DNA of 34,082 nucleotides from Flavobacteriales bacterium (GTDB lineage Bacteria; Bacteroidota; Bacteroidia; CAIKAF01): NCBI GenBank assembly GCA_025055575.1, contig JANWWP010000033.1, positions 1 to 34,082 of the forward strand, read 5' to 3'. Shown piece by piece: positions 1 to 7,792 of this stretch (position 1 is its first letter; each line of letters starts with the position of its first letter). The notes under the pieces were generated by a model. It saw only the letters and a program-made list of their open reading frames with translations, ran no database searches and was not told where the DNA came from. The position numbers and the translations under genes were made by a program.

Positions 1-93
1 CACTTAAGAATATCAGAATTGGGATAGTTTCACTTGCTTGAGGGACACGGAGGCCTGCCCCAGAGGCGCCTGCTCAGCCACCGCCCGCCCGGT

Positions 94-130
94 CCCTGAG
101 TAGGCTTGCAACGCAAGCCGTATCGAAGGG
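94..130 (+). repeat. REP-like hairpin, copy 1
   Basis: This is a small imperfect palindrome. An outer 4-bp stem CCCT/AGGG is followed by an internal loop (GAG opposite TCGA), a TA/TA pair with a bulged G, then a perfect 7-bp stem GGCTTGC/GCAAGCC closed by a 3-nt loop. The unit at 156-192 has the same architecture with different stem bases. Outer and inner stems both change in a compensated way, so the fold rather than the sequence is kept. A GTAG tetranucleotide spans the foot of the inner stem (100-103), as in REP elements mobilised by RAYT (TnpA-REP) transposases. No such transposase is in the window. Confidence 0.7.
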
Positions 131-155
131 CCGGTTCCACAACACCCCACCCGCT

Positions 156-192
156 TCCTGAGTAGCCGCGCTTTGCGCGGCGTATCGAAGGA
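156..192 (+). repeat. REP-like hairpin, copy 2
   Basis: Same layout as the unit at 94-130: outer stem TCCT/AGGA, internal loop GAG/TCGA, TA/TA with bulged G, 7-bp stem GCCGCGC/GCGCGGC, loop TTT. The conserved parts are CTGAGTAG on the left and TATCGAAGG on the right; the stems differ but still pair. The two copies are direct repeats 62 bp apart. Confidence 0.7.
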
Positions 193-265
193 GAGGTTGT
201 TCAAAACCCATTGTGGCATGGATCGCATGGAAGAGGCCGCGGCTCTGTGAACCCTGCCATGGCGG

Positions 266-300
266 GGCTTCGATACGGCGGCGGGGGTGTCTGCTTAGCC
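266..300 (-). repeat. REP-like element, degenerate third copy, inverted
   Basis: Read on the minus strand this stretch begins GGCTAAGCAG and ends CGTATCGAAGCC. The outer stem is GGCT/AGCC, again compensated relative to the other two copies. The right-hand signature CGTATCGAAG is intact, but the inner 7-bp stem is lost. It is probably a decayed copy in opposite orientation. Confidence 0.45.
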
Positions 301-335
301 ACTGCGTGATAGTCCTCAGCCATCGCGCCTACACT

Positions 336-481
336 GCGTGAGGGATGCGGAGGGCGGCGCCGAAGGCGCCGGCACTGCCCTGAGCCCGCGCAGCGGGCGA
401 AGGGATTGCCGAAGCGACAGCGGAGCCCGGAGCAGCCCGACCCTCGGCGGCCTTCGGATGAAGGCGCCGGGGGGCACGCCC
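336..481 (-). repeat. Structured intergenic repeat, copy A
   Basis: The first 108 bp (336-443) match 4876-4983 with three mismatches (412, 417, 418). The element contains a GGCGCC-GAA-GGCGCC hairpin (355-369), a GCCCGC-GCA-GCGGGC hairpin (384-398), then a third hairpin around 445-468 whose sequence differs between copies but still folds, and it ends in the shared GGGGCACGCCC (471-481). It lies just after the stop codon of the minus-strand subtilase, so on the minus strand it would be in that gene's 3' untranslated region. The strand given is the one on which it would be transcribed and is inferred. Apart from these repeats I see nothing in 1-507; the reading frames there lack protein character. 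Confidence 0.8.
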
Positions 482-507
482 AAAAAGTCAAAAAAAAAGT
501 TTCTGAA

Positions 508-3500
508 TCAGGGCTTCAGGACTCGGATTGTCCCATGTTGCTGGACGGAGCGCCACATGAACAGATACATTCCGGAGCTTAATTCTGAAGGCAAAGCCAC
601 GGCCTGGGCGCTGCTATTGCCGCGGCAGAGGATGCGGCCCGTGGGGTCCATAAGGACCCAGGTGCGCCAGGGGGCGCTCTGGGAAAAATAGACGGTGTGG
701 CCGTCGGTCCAGGCGTGATGGGAAGTGGCAGGCGGGCTCATTGAAACGGAGCTCGGCGAAAAGGTGAGAAAGCGCAAGCCGGAACCCTGGGTGGGGGAAA
801 CTGTGCAGTGGGTGTTTTGTGCTGAAAATGTGCAGAGGACCGAGCCGTCGGCTTCGTGCAGGATGGCCTGGGCTGGGAGGACGGGCGCGCTGCCTAAGCC
901 TTCAATATGGATTTGGAGGGTACCGGCGTTTACCGGCGGACGTGCATACAACCACAGTGTGTCGCCAGGCTGTAGGTGTGGCAGGGCCATGACGCTGTAG
1001 GGGATGCTGTCGTGGCCATTGTGCAGCCAGAGTTCGGGCCAGTCGGCTTCGTTGGGCATTTTTTTGCCGTCGTAGGGTGGATCCCAACCCCATGTGGCCG
1101 ATGGGGCGATGAATACTGCGGCTAGGGCTTCCCGGTCTGCAACTTCTGAGCGGACGCGGAGGGTGAGGCGGCCATCGTAGGGCTCGGCGAGGTCGTAAAA
1201 AGCCGCGGAAGAGGCACTGCGCTGGTTGTTGCGGAAAGTGACGGTATAGGTGCCGGGTGCCGGGGCGGCTTCCACTTCAAATCCCTGAAGGGGGGCTATG
1301 CGCTGCCCTGGCGTGAAGGCATCCAGTGTGACCCAGGCGCCCTGGTTGAATAAATAAGCCGAGCCTTGAATGGCACCCAGGTTGGCGTTGCGAAAAGCAA
1401 GCCAGTCCAGGGAAGAGGGGTATGGATTGGCGATTAGGTTGAACCCCTGAAATCCGGAGAGATTTGTGTTGGTGCGGGTGATGCCGGCATATGCGACATC
1501 TTGATTGTGGGCTGTGCCATTCACATCCAGCCAGATGCCGTTGGCGGCCAGGATAGCATAGCCCCGCCCGGACTGGCCTGTGCCACCGGTGCGCACTTCC
1601 CATCCATCGAAAAGGCAGGTAACCGTTTCCGTTTCGTTGTATTGCAAGATGTTGCCATAGGGCGAGGTGGGGGCAAGGTAATAGGGTGGAGTGCAAGTGG
1701 CCATCACCACGTTGATGCCGTCAAAGGTGGCGTAGGAATTCAATCCGAAGCCTCCAATATCGGCGGCGAGATCGCTTAGGTTGAGGTTTTGCACCGCACT
1801 GCCCACAAAATGGTGGCTGAGGCCTGCATTGGCAATCTGGCGGCGCACTTGCCAAGTACCTGAACCTGTGAGAATGCTCTCCGGAGTCTGTGCCAGCCCT
1901 GGGCCGTTGTGTACGATAATCTGGCCATTGTTTGTGAGCATGCGGTGGGTGGTGAGTGGGGCTCCGGTCTGCACTTGAAGGATTTGTCCGGCTTTAACCA
2001 CCAGATCGCGGCATTGGGCGGCTGCCGTCGTGACCGGACTGTGGGGTGCGGGGCCAATGAGGACATCATCCGAGGGGCCCGGCACGGCGGCAGGATCCCA
2101 GTTGAGAGGATTCTGCCAGTCGGAATTGGTGGTTCCTGTCCACTGGCGGAATAGGGCCTCGTAGCGGGCCTGTGCTGCATCGGCCTGGGCCTGAAGGTCG
2201 GCTAGGTTGTCGCCTACAACCAAGGCAAAAGATACCCGCGCATAGGCGCCCGGAGCAATGTCAAAAGGACCTGTGGAGATCATGGATGATACAGTGCCCG
2301 GGGTGGAAAGGGGCCTTGAGACGCCGTTGCTTAGGGCCTGCCATTTTTCGGCTGTGGAAAAGCCATCCCACACGTTGATGGATCCTCCGGCCCCGTCGTT
2401 GTTGAAAGCATAATAGCCGGCCGGCGTGTAGCCCAAAAATTTTATTCCGGCATATCCGCCTTGTGGGTTGTATTGAGAGTATACATAGCCAAGCCGTCGG
2501 GAAGCGTCCCAAGCCGCCACATTGTCCCAGGCAAAACCCTGTGCATTGGCAATACGCCAGTTGGCAAAAAGACCGGCAAATACGTTTTGAAGAAGTGTGC
2601 TGCCGTTGTTTTTGATTGCATAATCTAAGATTATAAAATTCTGGTTTGGAGCCGCAGACCAGGCATAGGCTTTATAATCTACCTCCACGTCCAACTTTGT
2701 GGGGCCCGCGCCGTTGTCGTTGAAGCGGCCGGCTGCATCCCTGTCGCTCACCATCGGGGGCACCACCGGGAGGGCAGGAAGTACGCTCACAAAGTCTTGA
2801 TCGAAGGGGGAGACAGCCGGGCCAAAGGTGGCATCCGAAACCCGCGTGGCGCTGTTACCAATGACGAAGCTTCCGGCTTCTAATGCATTGCGAAGACCGT
2901 TTTTGCTGAGGCCCCGGCCATGAAAAAGATCTTCATCCGCAAAGCCGATGCGTCCGTTGGAAGCCAAGGTGCTATGGCAATTGTTCACCGTAAAGTCCAC
3001 GTAGGAAGGATTGAGGGTGATGTGAAATACCTGACGGTGGGTGTAGGCGCCATCCGAGAATTGAAGAACAAAAAGAGCTCGGTGATCCTGAGGGCAGGAA
3101 GGCAGAACTGTGAAGACAAAGGGATCCGAGCCGGAGTTGAAGACGCCCAAAGTTCCGAGGATTCCAATCACGGTGGTTGGATCCCCAATGCTCACGTGGG
3201 GCGAGGCTGTGCTGAGCGTGGCAGTCAATGCCGGAGAGGAGGGGGAAAGCCAGTTGATGAAATTCCCGGACAGAGAGACCGTTTCTCCGGGATGGGGCAG
3301 GTTGTCATTGCCATCCACCAGGACGCGGGTGAGCATTTCGGGGGAGGGCGAGGAGGGCCCCAGGACGGCCTGATAGACATTGAGCCGGCCTTTTCCCAAT
3401 TTGTTGACATAGGGCGCATTGCCTGGTAGGCTGTAGATATTTTGAGATTTTTCCATCAGCAAAGCGCGGATTTGCCGGGCTTGCAGACCAGGGAATTGGG

Positions 3501-4716
3501 ATTTCACGAGGGCGGCTGCTGCTGAAACCTGGGGGGTGGCAAAAGAAGTGCCGGAACTGGTGTTGTAGCCCAGCAGCGAGGTGGAGTGAATGTTATGGGC
3601 CGGGGCGCAGATGTCCACTTCGTCGTAATAAGAGGAGCCAGTGGAAACAGTGCCCCACTTCAGATCGGATGCAGTGGTGCCGGCCACGGCCATGCACCAT
3701 TCGTAGGCGGCCGGATAGTAGGGGGTGGTGGAGTTGGGGCTGGAATTGCCGGCGGCGCAGACCACCAGGCAGTTTTTGTTGAACACTGCATAGCGGGTGA
3801 CGTCTTCCAACAAAGGATCCGGGTAGATGCTGCCCCAACTGCAGTTGATGATATGGGCGCCGTTTTGGGCGGCATAAAATATGCCGGCCACGCCTCCGCT
3901 CCAAACACCGCTGGGGTTGACGATTTTCACGGGCATGTAACGGCAACGGAAGCCCACACCTGCGACGCCCAATGCATTGTCGGTGGTGGCCGCCGCCACC
4001 CCCGTCACAAAGACGCCGTGGTTGCTGCCGCCGTTGAAGTTGTATTGGGTTTCGTTGGTGTTGTTGCCGCTGCTCCAGCCGCAACAGTCGTCCAGGTAAC
4101 CGTTGCCATCGTTGTCTATGCCGTCGATGGGATCGCCGTAGTTGTAGCGGTAGTTCTGGAGGTCGGGGTGTCCAAAGTTGGTGCCGCCATCCACGATGGC
4201 GATAACCACATTGGTATCGCCCTGGGTTACATCCCAAGCTTCATAGGCTTGAATGAGGGACAGATGATACTGGCTTGTGATGCCCGGGTCTGAGGGCACA
4301 TAGAGCAGGCGCTCTTCGCGGATGGGCTCGTAGTAATACAGCGGTTGCAAGTATTCCCAAGCGGACACCTGACGCAATCGGGTGATCATTTCGGTCACAG
4401 AAGGCCCGGGCGTCCATTCGAATCGTAGGATGCCTGTCAGGTCGGTCAAAGGCTCCCCGAAATCGTTGAATGGGCGCTCCGGCTTGTCGGCCTGAGGGAA
4501 AAAGGGATTCCAGGAGACCCCCCACGCTTGGAGAAGGGAAGAGACTTCGGGGGTGGTCAGCGTTTGAGGTGCGAGACCCGGCGTCAGTTTTCCCACAACC
4601 ACGCCCGGTGCGTAGTTTTTGCCTTCTTCCAGTCCGGAAGGGATGGAAAAAGACTTTTGGGCCTTGAGGTTTCCGAGGCTGAAACCAATAATACACCACC
4701 ACGTGAAGAAGCGCAT
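508..4716 (-). CDS. T9SS-exported subtilisin-like serine protease (S8 family)
   Basis: A 1402-residue secreted peptidase. Residues 1-20 form a signal peptide ending in KAQ. The S8 domain spans roughly 145-450 with the catalytic triad visible: Asp176 in AIVDGGTNFGHPD, His233 in SNHGVFVTG, Ser391 in GTSFATPQVSA, plus the oxyanion Asn324 in AAGNS. A Ca-binding-like insert DNDGNGYLDD lies at 201-210. The long middle part (about 450-1300) looks like beta-sandwich adhesin modules, including a NLIANPYPSSLDW motif common in Bacteroidota surface proteins. The last ~80 residues, ending in GMYLFMWRS and a basic tail, fit a type A T9SS sorting domain. Export across the outer membrane is inferred from that domain. 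Specificity is unknown. The gene stands alone between two copies of the structured repeat. Confidence 0.9.
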   Translation of the reverse strand: MRFFTWWCIIGFSLGNLKAQKSFSIPSGLEEGKNYAPGVVVGKLTPGLAPQTLTTPEVSSLLQAWGVSWNPFFPQADKPERPFNDFGEPLTDLTGILRFEWTPGPSVTEMITRLRQVSAWEYLQPLYYYEPIREERLLYVPSDPGITSQYHLSLIQAYEAWDVTQGDTNVVIAIVDGGTNFGHPDLQNYRYNYGDPIDGIDNDGNGYLDDCCGWSSGNNTNETQYNFNGGSNHGVFVTGVAAATTDNALGVAGVGFRCRYMPVKIVNPSGVWSGGVAGIFYAAQNGAHIINCSWGSIYPDPLLEDVTRYAVFNKNCLVVCAAGNSSPNSTTPYYPAAYEWCMAVAGTTASDLKWGTVSTGSSYYDEVDICAPAHNIHSTSLLGYNTSSGTSFATPQVSAAAALVKSQFPGLQARQIRALLMEKSQNIYSLPGNAPYVNKLGKGRLNVYQAVLGPSSPSPEMLTRVLVDGNDNLPHPGETVSLSGNFINWLSPSSPALTATLSTASPHVSIGDPTTVIGILGTLGVFNSGSDPFVFTVLPSCPQDHRALFVLQFSDGAYTHRQVFHITLNPSYVDFTVNNCHSTLASNGRIGFADEDLFHGRGLSKNGLRNALEAGSFVIGNSATRVSDATFGPAVSPFDQDFVSVLPALPVVPPMVSDRDAAGRFNDNGAGPTKLDVEVDYKAYAWSAAPNQNFIILDYAIKNNGSTLLQNVFAGLFANWRIANAQGFAWDNVAAWDASRRLGYVYSQYNPQGGYAGIKFLGYTPAGYYAFNNDGAGGSINVWDGFSTAEKWQALSNGVSRPLSTPGTVSSMISTGPFDIAPGAYARVSFALVVGDNLADLQAQADAAQARYEALFRQWTGTTNSDWQNPLNWDPAAVPGPSDDVLIGPAPHSPVTTAAAQCRDLVVKAGQILQVQTGAPLTTHRMLTNNGQIIVHNGPGLAQTPESILTGSGTWQVRRQIANAGLSHHFVGSAVQNLNLSDLAADIGGFGLNSYATFDGINVVMATCTPPYYLAPTSPYGNILQYNETETVTCLFDGWEVRTGGTGQSGRGYAILAANGIWLDVNGTAHNQDVAYAGITRTNTNLSGFQGFNLIANPYPSSLDWLAFRNANLGAIQGSAYLFNQGAWVTLDAFTPGQRIAPLQGFEVEAAPAPGTYTVTFRNNQRSASSAAFYDLAEPYDGRLTLRVRSEVADREALAAVFIAPSATWGWDPPYDGKKMPNEADWPELWLHNGHDSIPYSVMALPHLQPGDTLWLYARPPVNAGTLQIHIEGLGSAPVLPAQAILHEADGSVLCTFSAQNTHCTVSPTQGSGLRFLTFSPSSVSMSPPATSHHAWTDGHTVYFSQSAPWRTWVLMDPTGRILCRGNSSAQAVALPSELSSGMYLFMWRSVQQHGTIRVLKP

Positions 4717-4731
4717 TTTACCTCAATTTCC

Positions 4732-4740
4732 TCAAAGCTA
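4732..4740 (-). promoter_or_regulatory. -7 promoter box for the subtilase
   Basis: On the minus strand this reads TAGCTTTGA, matching the Bacteroidota -7 consensus TAnnTTTG. It ends 15 nt before the ATG at 4716, giving a predicted leader of about 10 nt. I see no clear -33 TTG box. Confidence 0.45.
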
Positions 4741-4875
4741 ATGAAAAATATTGAATTGTGTCGAAGGAGGGACTCATATGGGAGGGGGTGCGGGATGTTG
4801 TTTTGTATTTAAAAGTGGCTTCGGGCCTTGGATTGGAGGCCGGTGGCACTGCTTTGGCACGAGCACTTCTTCACC

Positions 4876-5023
4876 GCGTGAGGGATGCGGAGGGCGGCGC
4901 CGAAGGCGCCGGCACTGCCCTGAGCCCGCGCAGCGGGCGAAGGGATTGCCGGAGCGGGAGCGGAGCCCGGAGCAGCCCGACCCATGGCTGCACTCCGATG
5001 GGCGGCAGCCATGGGGCACGCCC
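4876..5023 (-). repeat. Structured intergenic repeat, copy B
   Basis: Near-identical partner of the repeat at 336-481 (three mismatches over the first 108 bp). It has the same first two hairpins and the same GGGGCACGCCC end (5013-5023). Its third hairpin is a 10-bp perfect stem CCATGGCTGC/GCAGCCATGG (4982-5012), unrelated in sequence to the third stem of copy A. It lies directly behind the crcB stop codon (minus strand), so both copies sit 3' of minus-strand genes. The rest of 4717-5047 holds only the subtilase promoter region. Confidence 0.8.
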
Positions 5024-5047
5024 TAAAACCAAAAACTTACAGGAACT

Positions 5048-5422
5048 TTAGGAAGCGGCCACCTGTCGGGTGAGTATGTAAGCCAAGGCGGTGCAAAGCG
5101 TGACGTTGAAAAGAATGTTGAGCGCCACAGCGCCCCATCCGAACCGGACCATAAGTACCACATTGTCCTGGGCAAAAGTGGAAAAGGTGCTGAGTCCGCC
5201 ACAAAATCCGCTGGCCAGAAGTACATACGTGAGGGCCTGCCGATCGTGAAGGTGGGCCAGCCATACCAGGCCCAATATGCCGGAAGCTAAGAGGTTGGCC
5301 AGGAGGGTGGGCAAAGGCACCCCCCACAAGCTCTGGCCGATGAGGGCTTGGGCCAGCCAGTATCGCAGCGTGGATCCGGCGCCTCCGCCAAGAAATACGG
5401 CCAGAAATTTCCACAGGCTCAT
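5048..5422 (-). CDS. crcB: CrcB/Fluc fluoride channel
   Basis: A 124-residue membrane protein with four predicted helices, the normal length of a Fluc subunit. Fluc proteins work as antiparallel dimers that export fluoride ion passively. Diagnostic features are GGGAGSTLRYW near the start, LLANLLASGILG around 40-51, and GFCGGLSTFSTFAQD (72-86), which carries the family's phenylalanine and serine/threonine residues of the pore. I chose the ATG at 5422 because family members start just before this first helix; the frame runs further upstream inside the PAP2 gene without similarity. The start overlaps the PAP2 stop by 4 nt (ATGA), indicating translational coupling as the last gene of the yebC-obg-PAP2-crcB unit. 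Confidence 0.93.
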   Translation of the reverse strand: MSLWKFLAVFLGGGAGSTLRYWLAQALIGQSLWGVPLPTLLANLLASGILGLVWLAHLHDRQALTYVLLASGFCGGLSTFSTFAQDNVVLMVRFGWGAVALNILFNVTLCTALAYILTRQVAAS

Positions 5423-6024
5423 GTGGTGAAAATACCGATTTTGTTCAAAAAAACCAAAGTGGCCCAGCGGGCGAGCCGGGCCACGACAAGACCAACGAGG
5501 GCTCCAACGAGTACATCTCCCGGGTAATGGACGCCCACGAAAATGCGGCTGAGAGCTACCAACGCCGCCCACAGGATCAAAACCCGTTGAAATGGTTTGG
5601 AACGTCCGCCATGAAAGCCAAAGGTGGTGAACAAACTGCCCCAGAAGAGGGCCTGCCCAAAGGCATTGGCGGCGTGGCCTGAGAAGAATCCAAACTCCGA
5701 ACAGCGGGGCCAGGTGCGGTGTGTTTTGGCGGGGAAAGCCCGGCAGGGCCGTGGTCGCCGGACATTGTTTTTGACCCAATTGGCCGTTTGATCGGTGACC
5801 AAAAAGGTGAGCCCGGCAAAAAGCGCCACCACCATCCAGGTTTTTAATGGCAGGCGCCGGCCGGTGTAAATGAAAGTTATTATTCCGGCCAATATCCAAG
5901 GCCAGGGACTGCTCCAGAAGATCCAGAAAGGATCCAGCCATTGAAAAGCGCCATTGAGACTGAAAAACAGACTTTTGTCGAAAGTATCTGCTTTTTTGAG
6001 GATTTCAAGGAGTGGTGAGGGCAT
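5419..6024 (-). CDS. PAP2-family membrane phosphatase
   Basis: A 201-residue integral membrane protein of the phosphatidic acid phosphatase type 2 superfamily. The three signature motifs are present in order: C1 as KNNVRRPRP (about 89-97), C2 as SGHAANAFG (about 119-127; the usual PSGH has Phe for Pro), and C3 as SRIFVGVHYPGDVLVG (about 164-179), which supplies the catalytic His and Asp. About six helices surround them. Likely substrates are lipid phosphates or undecaprenyl pyrophosphate, but the sequence does not decide. The ATG at 6024 lies 20 nt inside the end of obg and the stop overlaps the crcB start, so it is the middle of a tightly packed operon. Confidence 0.9.
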   Translation of the reverse strand: MPSPLLEILKKADTFDKSLFFSLNGAFQWLDPFWIFWSSPWPWILAGIITFIYTGRRLPLKTWMVVALFAGLTFLVTDQTANWVKNNVRRPRPCRAFPAKTHRTWPRCSEFGFFSGHAANAFGQALFWGSLFTTFGFHGGRSKPFQRVLILWAALVALSRIFVGVHYPGDVLVGALVGLVVARLARWATLVFLNKIGIFTT

Positions 6025-6997
6025 GCCAGAGGGTGTCTTTAAGTTGGGGAATGCCCTGACCTGTGACGGCGGAAAAGAAAACCGGATGGAGGTCCTTTAT
6101 TTCCGATTCCAGAGCGGTTTGGAGTTCCTGGTCCAGAAGGTCGGCCTTGGATATCCCCACGATCTTTTTTTTGTGCAGCAACTCCGGATTGTACATCTCC
6201 AGTTCGCGCAGGAGCACCTTGTAGGCAGCCCGCACATCGGGGGCATCGGCCGGTATCATAAAAAGAAGTACGGCGTTGCGCTCAATGTGGCGGAGAAAGC
6301 GCAAACCGAGGCCACGTCCTTCGTGGGCGCCTTCGATGATGCCCGGAATATCGGCCATAACGAAGGATTTAAAATCTTTGTAGGCTACCAAGCCCAGGTT
6401 GGGTACTAACGTGGTGAAAGGATAATCCGCAATTTCAGGTCGGGCGGCCGAAACAGCAGCCAGAAGGGTGCTTTTGCCGGCGTTGGGAAAGCCCACAAGG
6501 CCCACATCGGCGAGGAGTTTCAGTTCAAATATTTTCCAGCCCTCGGCGCCGGGTTCGCCGGGTTGTGCAAAGCGGGGCGTTTGGAGGGTGGGCGATTTGA
6601 AAAAAGCATTGCCTTTGCCGCCGCGTCCTCCGCGGAGCAGGACTTCGCGCTGTCCTTCGGAGGTGATTTCGAAATGCACCCGGCCGGATTCAAAATCGCG
6701 GACCACGGTGCCCAATGGCACTTCTATCACCACATCGCGGCCATCGGCTCCGGTTTTCAAGCGGCCTGATCCGGGCTGACCATCTTCGGCGTGGATGTGC
6801 TTGCGGTATTTTAGGTGCAGCAGGGTCCACAGCTGGGCATTCCCTTGCACGAGGATGTGGCCGCCCCGGCCGCCCTCGCCTCCATCAGGGCCGCCCTTGG
6901 CAGTGAATTTATCTCGGTGAAAATGCACGGAACCGCTGCCGCCTTTTCCGGAGCGAACGAAAATCTTGACATAATCTACAAAGTTCGTTTCTGCCAC
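6005..6997 (-). CDS. obg: Obg/CgtA ribosome-associated GTPase
   Basis: A 330-residue GTPase that acts in late assembly of the large ribosomal subunit. Residues 1-160 form the glycine-rich Obg fold (GKGGSGSVHFHRDKF, GGPDGGEGGRGG, GGRGGKGN). The G domain follows: G1 GFPNAGKST (169-177), switch I around DYPFTTL, G3 DIPG (216-219), G4 SKAD (283-286, Ser in place of the usual Asn) and G5 SAVTG (309-313). There is no C-terminal OCT domain, which is normal for Bacteroidota Obg. It starts at a GTG that shares one base with the TAG stop of yebC (TAGTG), so the two are translationally coupled. Confidence 0.96.
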   Translation of the reverse strand: MAETNFVDYVKIFVRSGKGGSGSVHFHRDKFTAKGGPDGGEGGRGGHILVQGNAQLWTLLHLKYRKHIHAEDGQPGSGRLKTGADGRDVVIEVPLGTVVRDFESGRVHFEITSEGQREVLLRGGRGGKGNAFFKSPTLQTPRFAQPGEPGAEGWKIFELKLLADVGLVGFPNAGKSTLLAAVSAARPEIADYPFTTLVPNLGLVAYKDFKSFVMADIPGIIEGAHEGRGLGLRFLRHIERNAVLLFMIPADAPDVRAAYKVLLRELEMYNPELLHKKKIVGISKADLLDQELQTALESEIKDLHPVFFSAVTGQGIPQLKDTLWHALTTP

Positions 6998-7713
6998 TAA
7001 GCCATGTTGTGAAATACATTTTGCACGTCGTCGTCCTCTTCCAGTTTTTCAATGAGCCGGAGCACCTCATTTTGTTGTTCTTCGGTGAGGCCTTCTTTGG
7101 CGGTGCCGGGTTGGGTGACATACACAAATTCGGTGGATTCTATCTCAAGGCCTTTTTCTTCCAGGGCTTTTTGCATGGCGCCGTTGTCGCGGAAGGGGGT
7201 TATGATGTACAGCAGGCCTTCTTCTTCATTGAGTTCTTCCAATCCGAAATCAATGAGTTCCAGTTCCAGGTCTTCCAAATTTTGGCCTTGGCTTTTGACT
7301 TTAAAGATGGCCTTGCGGTCAAAAATAAAATCCAGGGAACCGCTTTTGGTCAGCGCTCCGCCGGCCCGGTTGAGGTGCATCCGGATGTTGGCCACGGTGC
7401 GGGTGGGATTGTCTGTGGCGGTTTCGATGAGCAGCGCCACACCGTGGGGGCCGTAGGCCTCGTACACTACTTCTTCATAGTCTTTTTCATCTTTGTTGGT
7501 GGCCCTTTTGATGGCGGCTTCTATGTTGGCCTTGGGCATGTTCACGGCGCGCGCGTTCTGGATGGCCATGCGCAGCCTTGGATTACCATCCGGATCGGGG
7601 CCGCCCTGTTTGGCGGCTATGGCAATTTCTTTTCCGATGCGCGTGAAGGCTTTGGCCATTTTGGCGTAGCGTGCAAACATTTTGTGTTTGCGCTTTTCGA
7701 AAATCCTTCCCAT
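6997..7713 (-). CDS. yebC: YebC/PmpR-family protein (TACO1 family)
   Basis: A 238-residue member of the YebC/PmpR/TACO1 family. Family members have been described as DNA-binding regulators and, more recently, as translation factors; the sequence cannot separate the roles. The start MGRIFEKRKHKMFARYAKMAKAFTR matches Bacteroidota members, which begin MGR rather than the proteobacterial MAGHSKW. Hallmarks are GGPDPDGNPRLRMAIQNARAVNMPK and the central EEVVYEAYGPHGVALLIE with TDNPTRTVANIR. I prefer the ATG at 7713. An in-frame ATG at 7731 would add six residues, but it sits 1 nt behind a promoter box. It heads the obg-PAP2-crcB operon. Confidence 0.94.
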   Translation of the reverse strand: MGRIFEKRKHKMFARYAKMAKAFTRIGKEIAIAAKQGGPDPDGNPRLRMAIQNARAVNMPKANIEAAIKRATNKDEKDYEEVVYEAYGPHGVALLIETATDNPTRTVANIRMHLNRAGGALTKSGSLDFIFDRKAIFKVKSQGQNLEDLELELIDFGLEELNEEEGLLYIITPFRDNGAMQKALEEKGLEIESTEFVYVTQPGTAKEGLTEEQQNEVLRLIEKLEEDDDVQNVFHNMA

Positions 7714-7732
7714 AACCCTTTTTTGAAGCATG

Positions 7733-7741
7733 GCAAAATTA
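7733..7741 (-). promoter_or_regulatory. -7 promoter box for yebC operon
   Basis: The minus strand reads TAATTTTGC, a full match to TAnnTTTG followed by a pyrimidine. It ends 19 nt before the preferred yebC ATG (7713) and only 1 nt before an upstream in-frame ATG (7731). It supports 7713 as the start. It lies back to back with the plus-strand box at 7781-7789. Confidence 0.6.
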
Positions 7742-7780
7742 CTGCGTTGCGTGGGCTTCCTGTAAAGCGCTCTGAAATAA

Positions 7781-7789
7781 TATATTTGT
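7781..7789 (+). promoter_or_regulatory. -7 promoter box for usp, 3 nt before the ATG
   Basis: TATATTTGT matches TAnnTTTG. Only ACG separates it from the ATG at 7793. With a box centred near -7, transcription would begin at or within a few bases of the start codon, predicting a leaderless mRNA. Confidence 0.6.
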
Positions 7790-7792
7790 ACG

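Noticed and set aside
338-691. A 117-residue plus-strand protein and other frames at the left edge
   Set aside because: They run through the structured repeat and the antisense end of the subtilase; composition is that of repeats, not of a protein.
2920-4293. Long plus-strand frames opposite the subtilase (2920-3429, 3586-4293)
   Set aside because: They are antisense shadows of a GC-rich gene, with low-complexity translations (Gly/Val/Ala) and no start signals.
4751-4775. A further REP-like unit at TCGAAGGA near 4756
   Set aside because: Only the right-hand signature is partly present; no partner arm or stem can be found.
336-5023. The A/B repeats as ends of a composite transposon carrying the protease
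   Set aside because: They contain no transposase frame, show no terminal inverted repeats or target duplications, and both sit at gene 3' ends, which fits intergenic repeat elements better.
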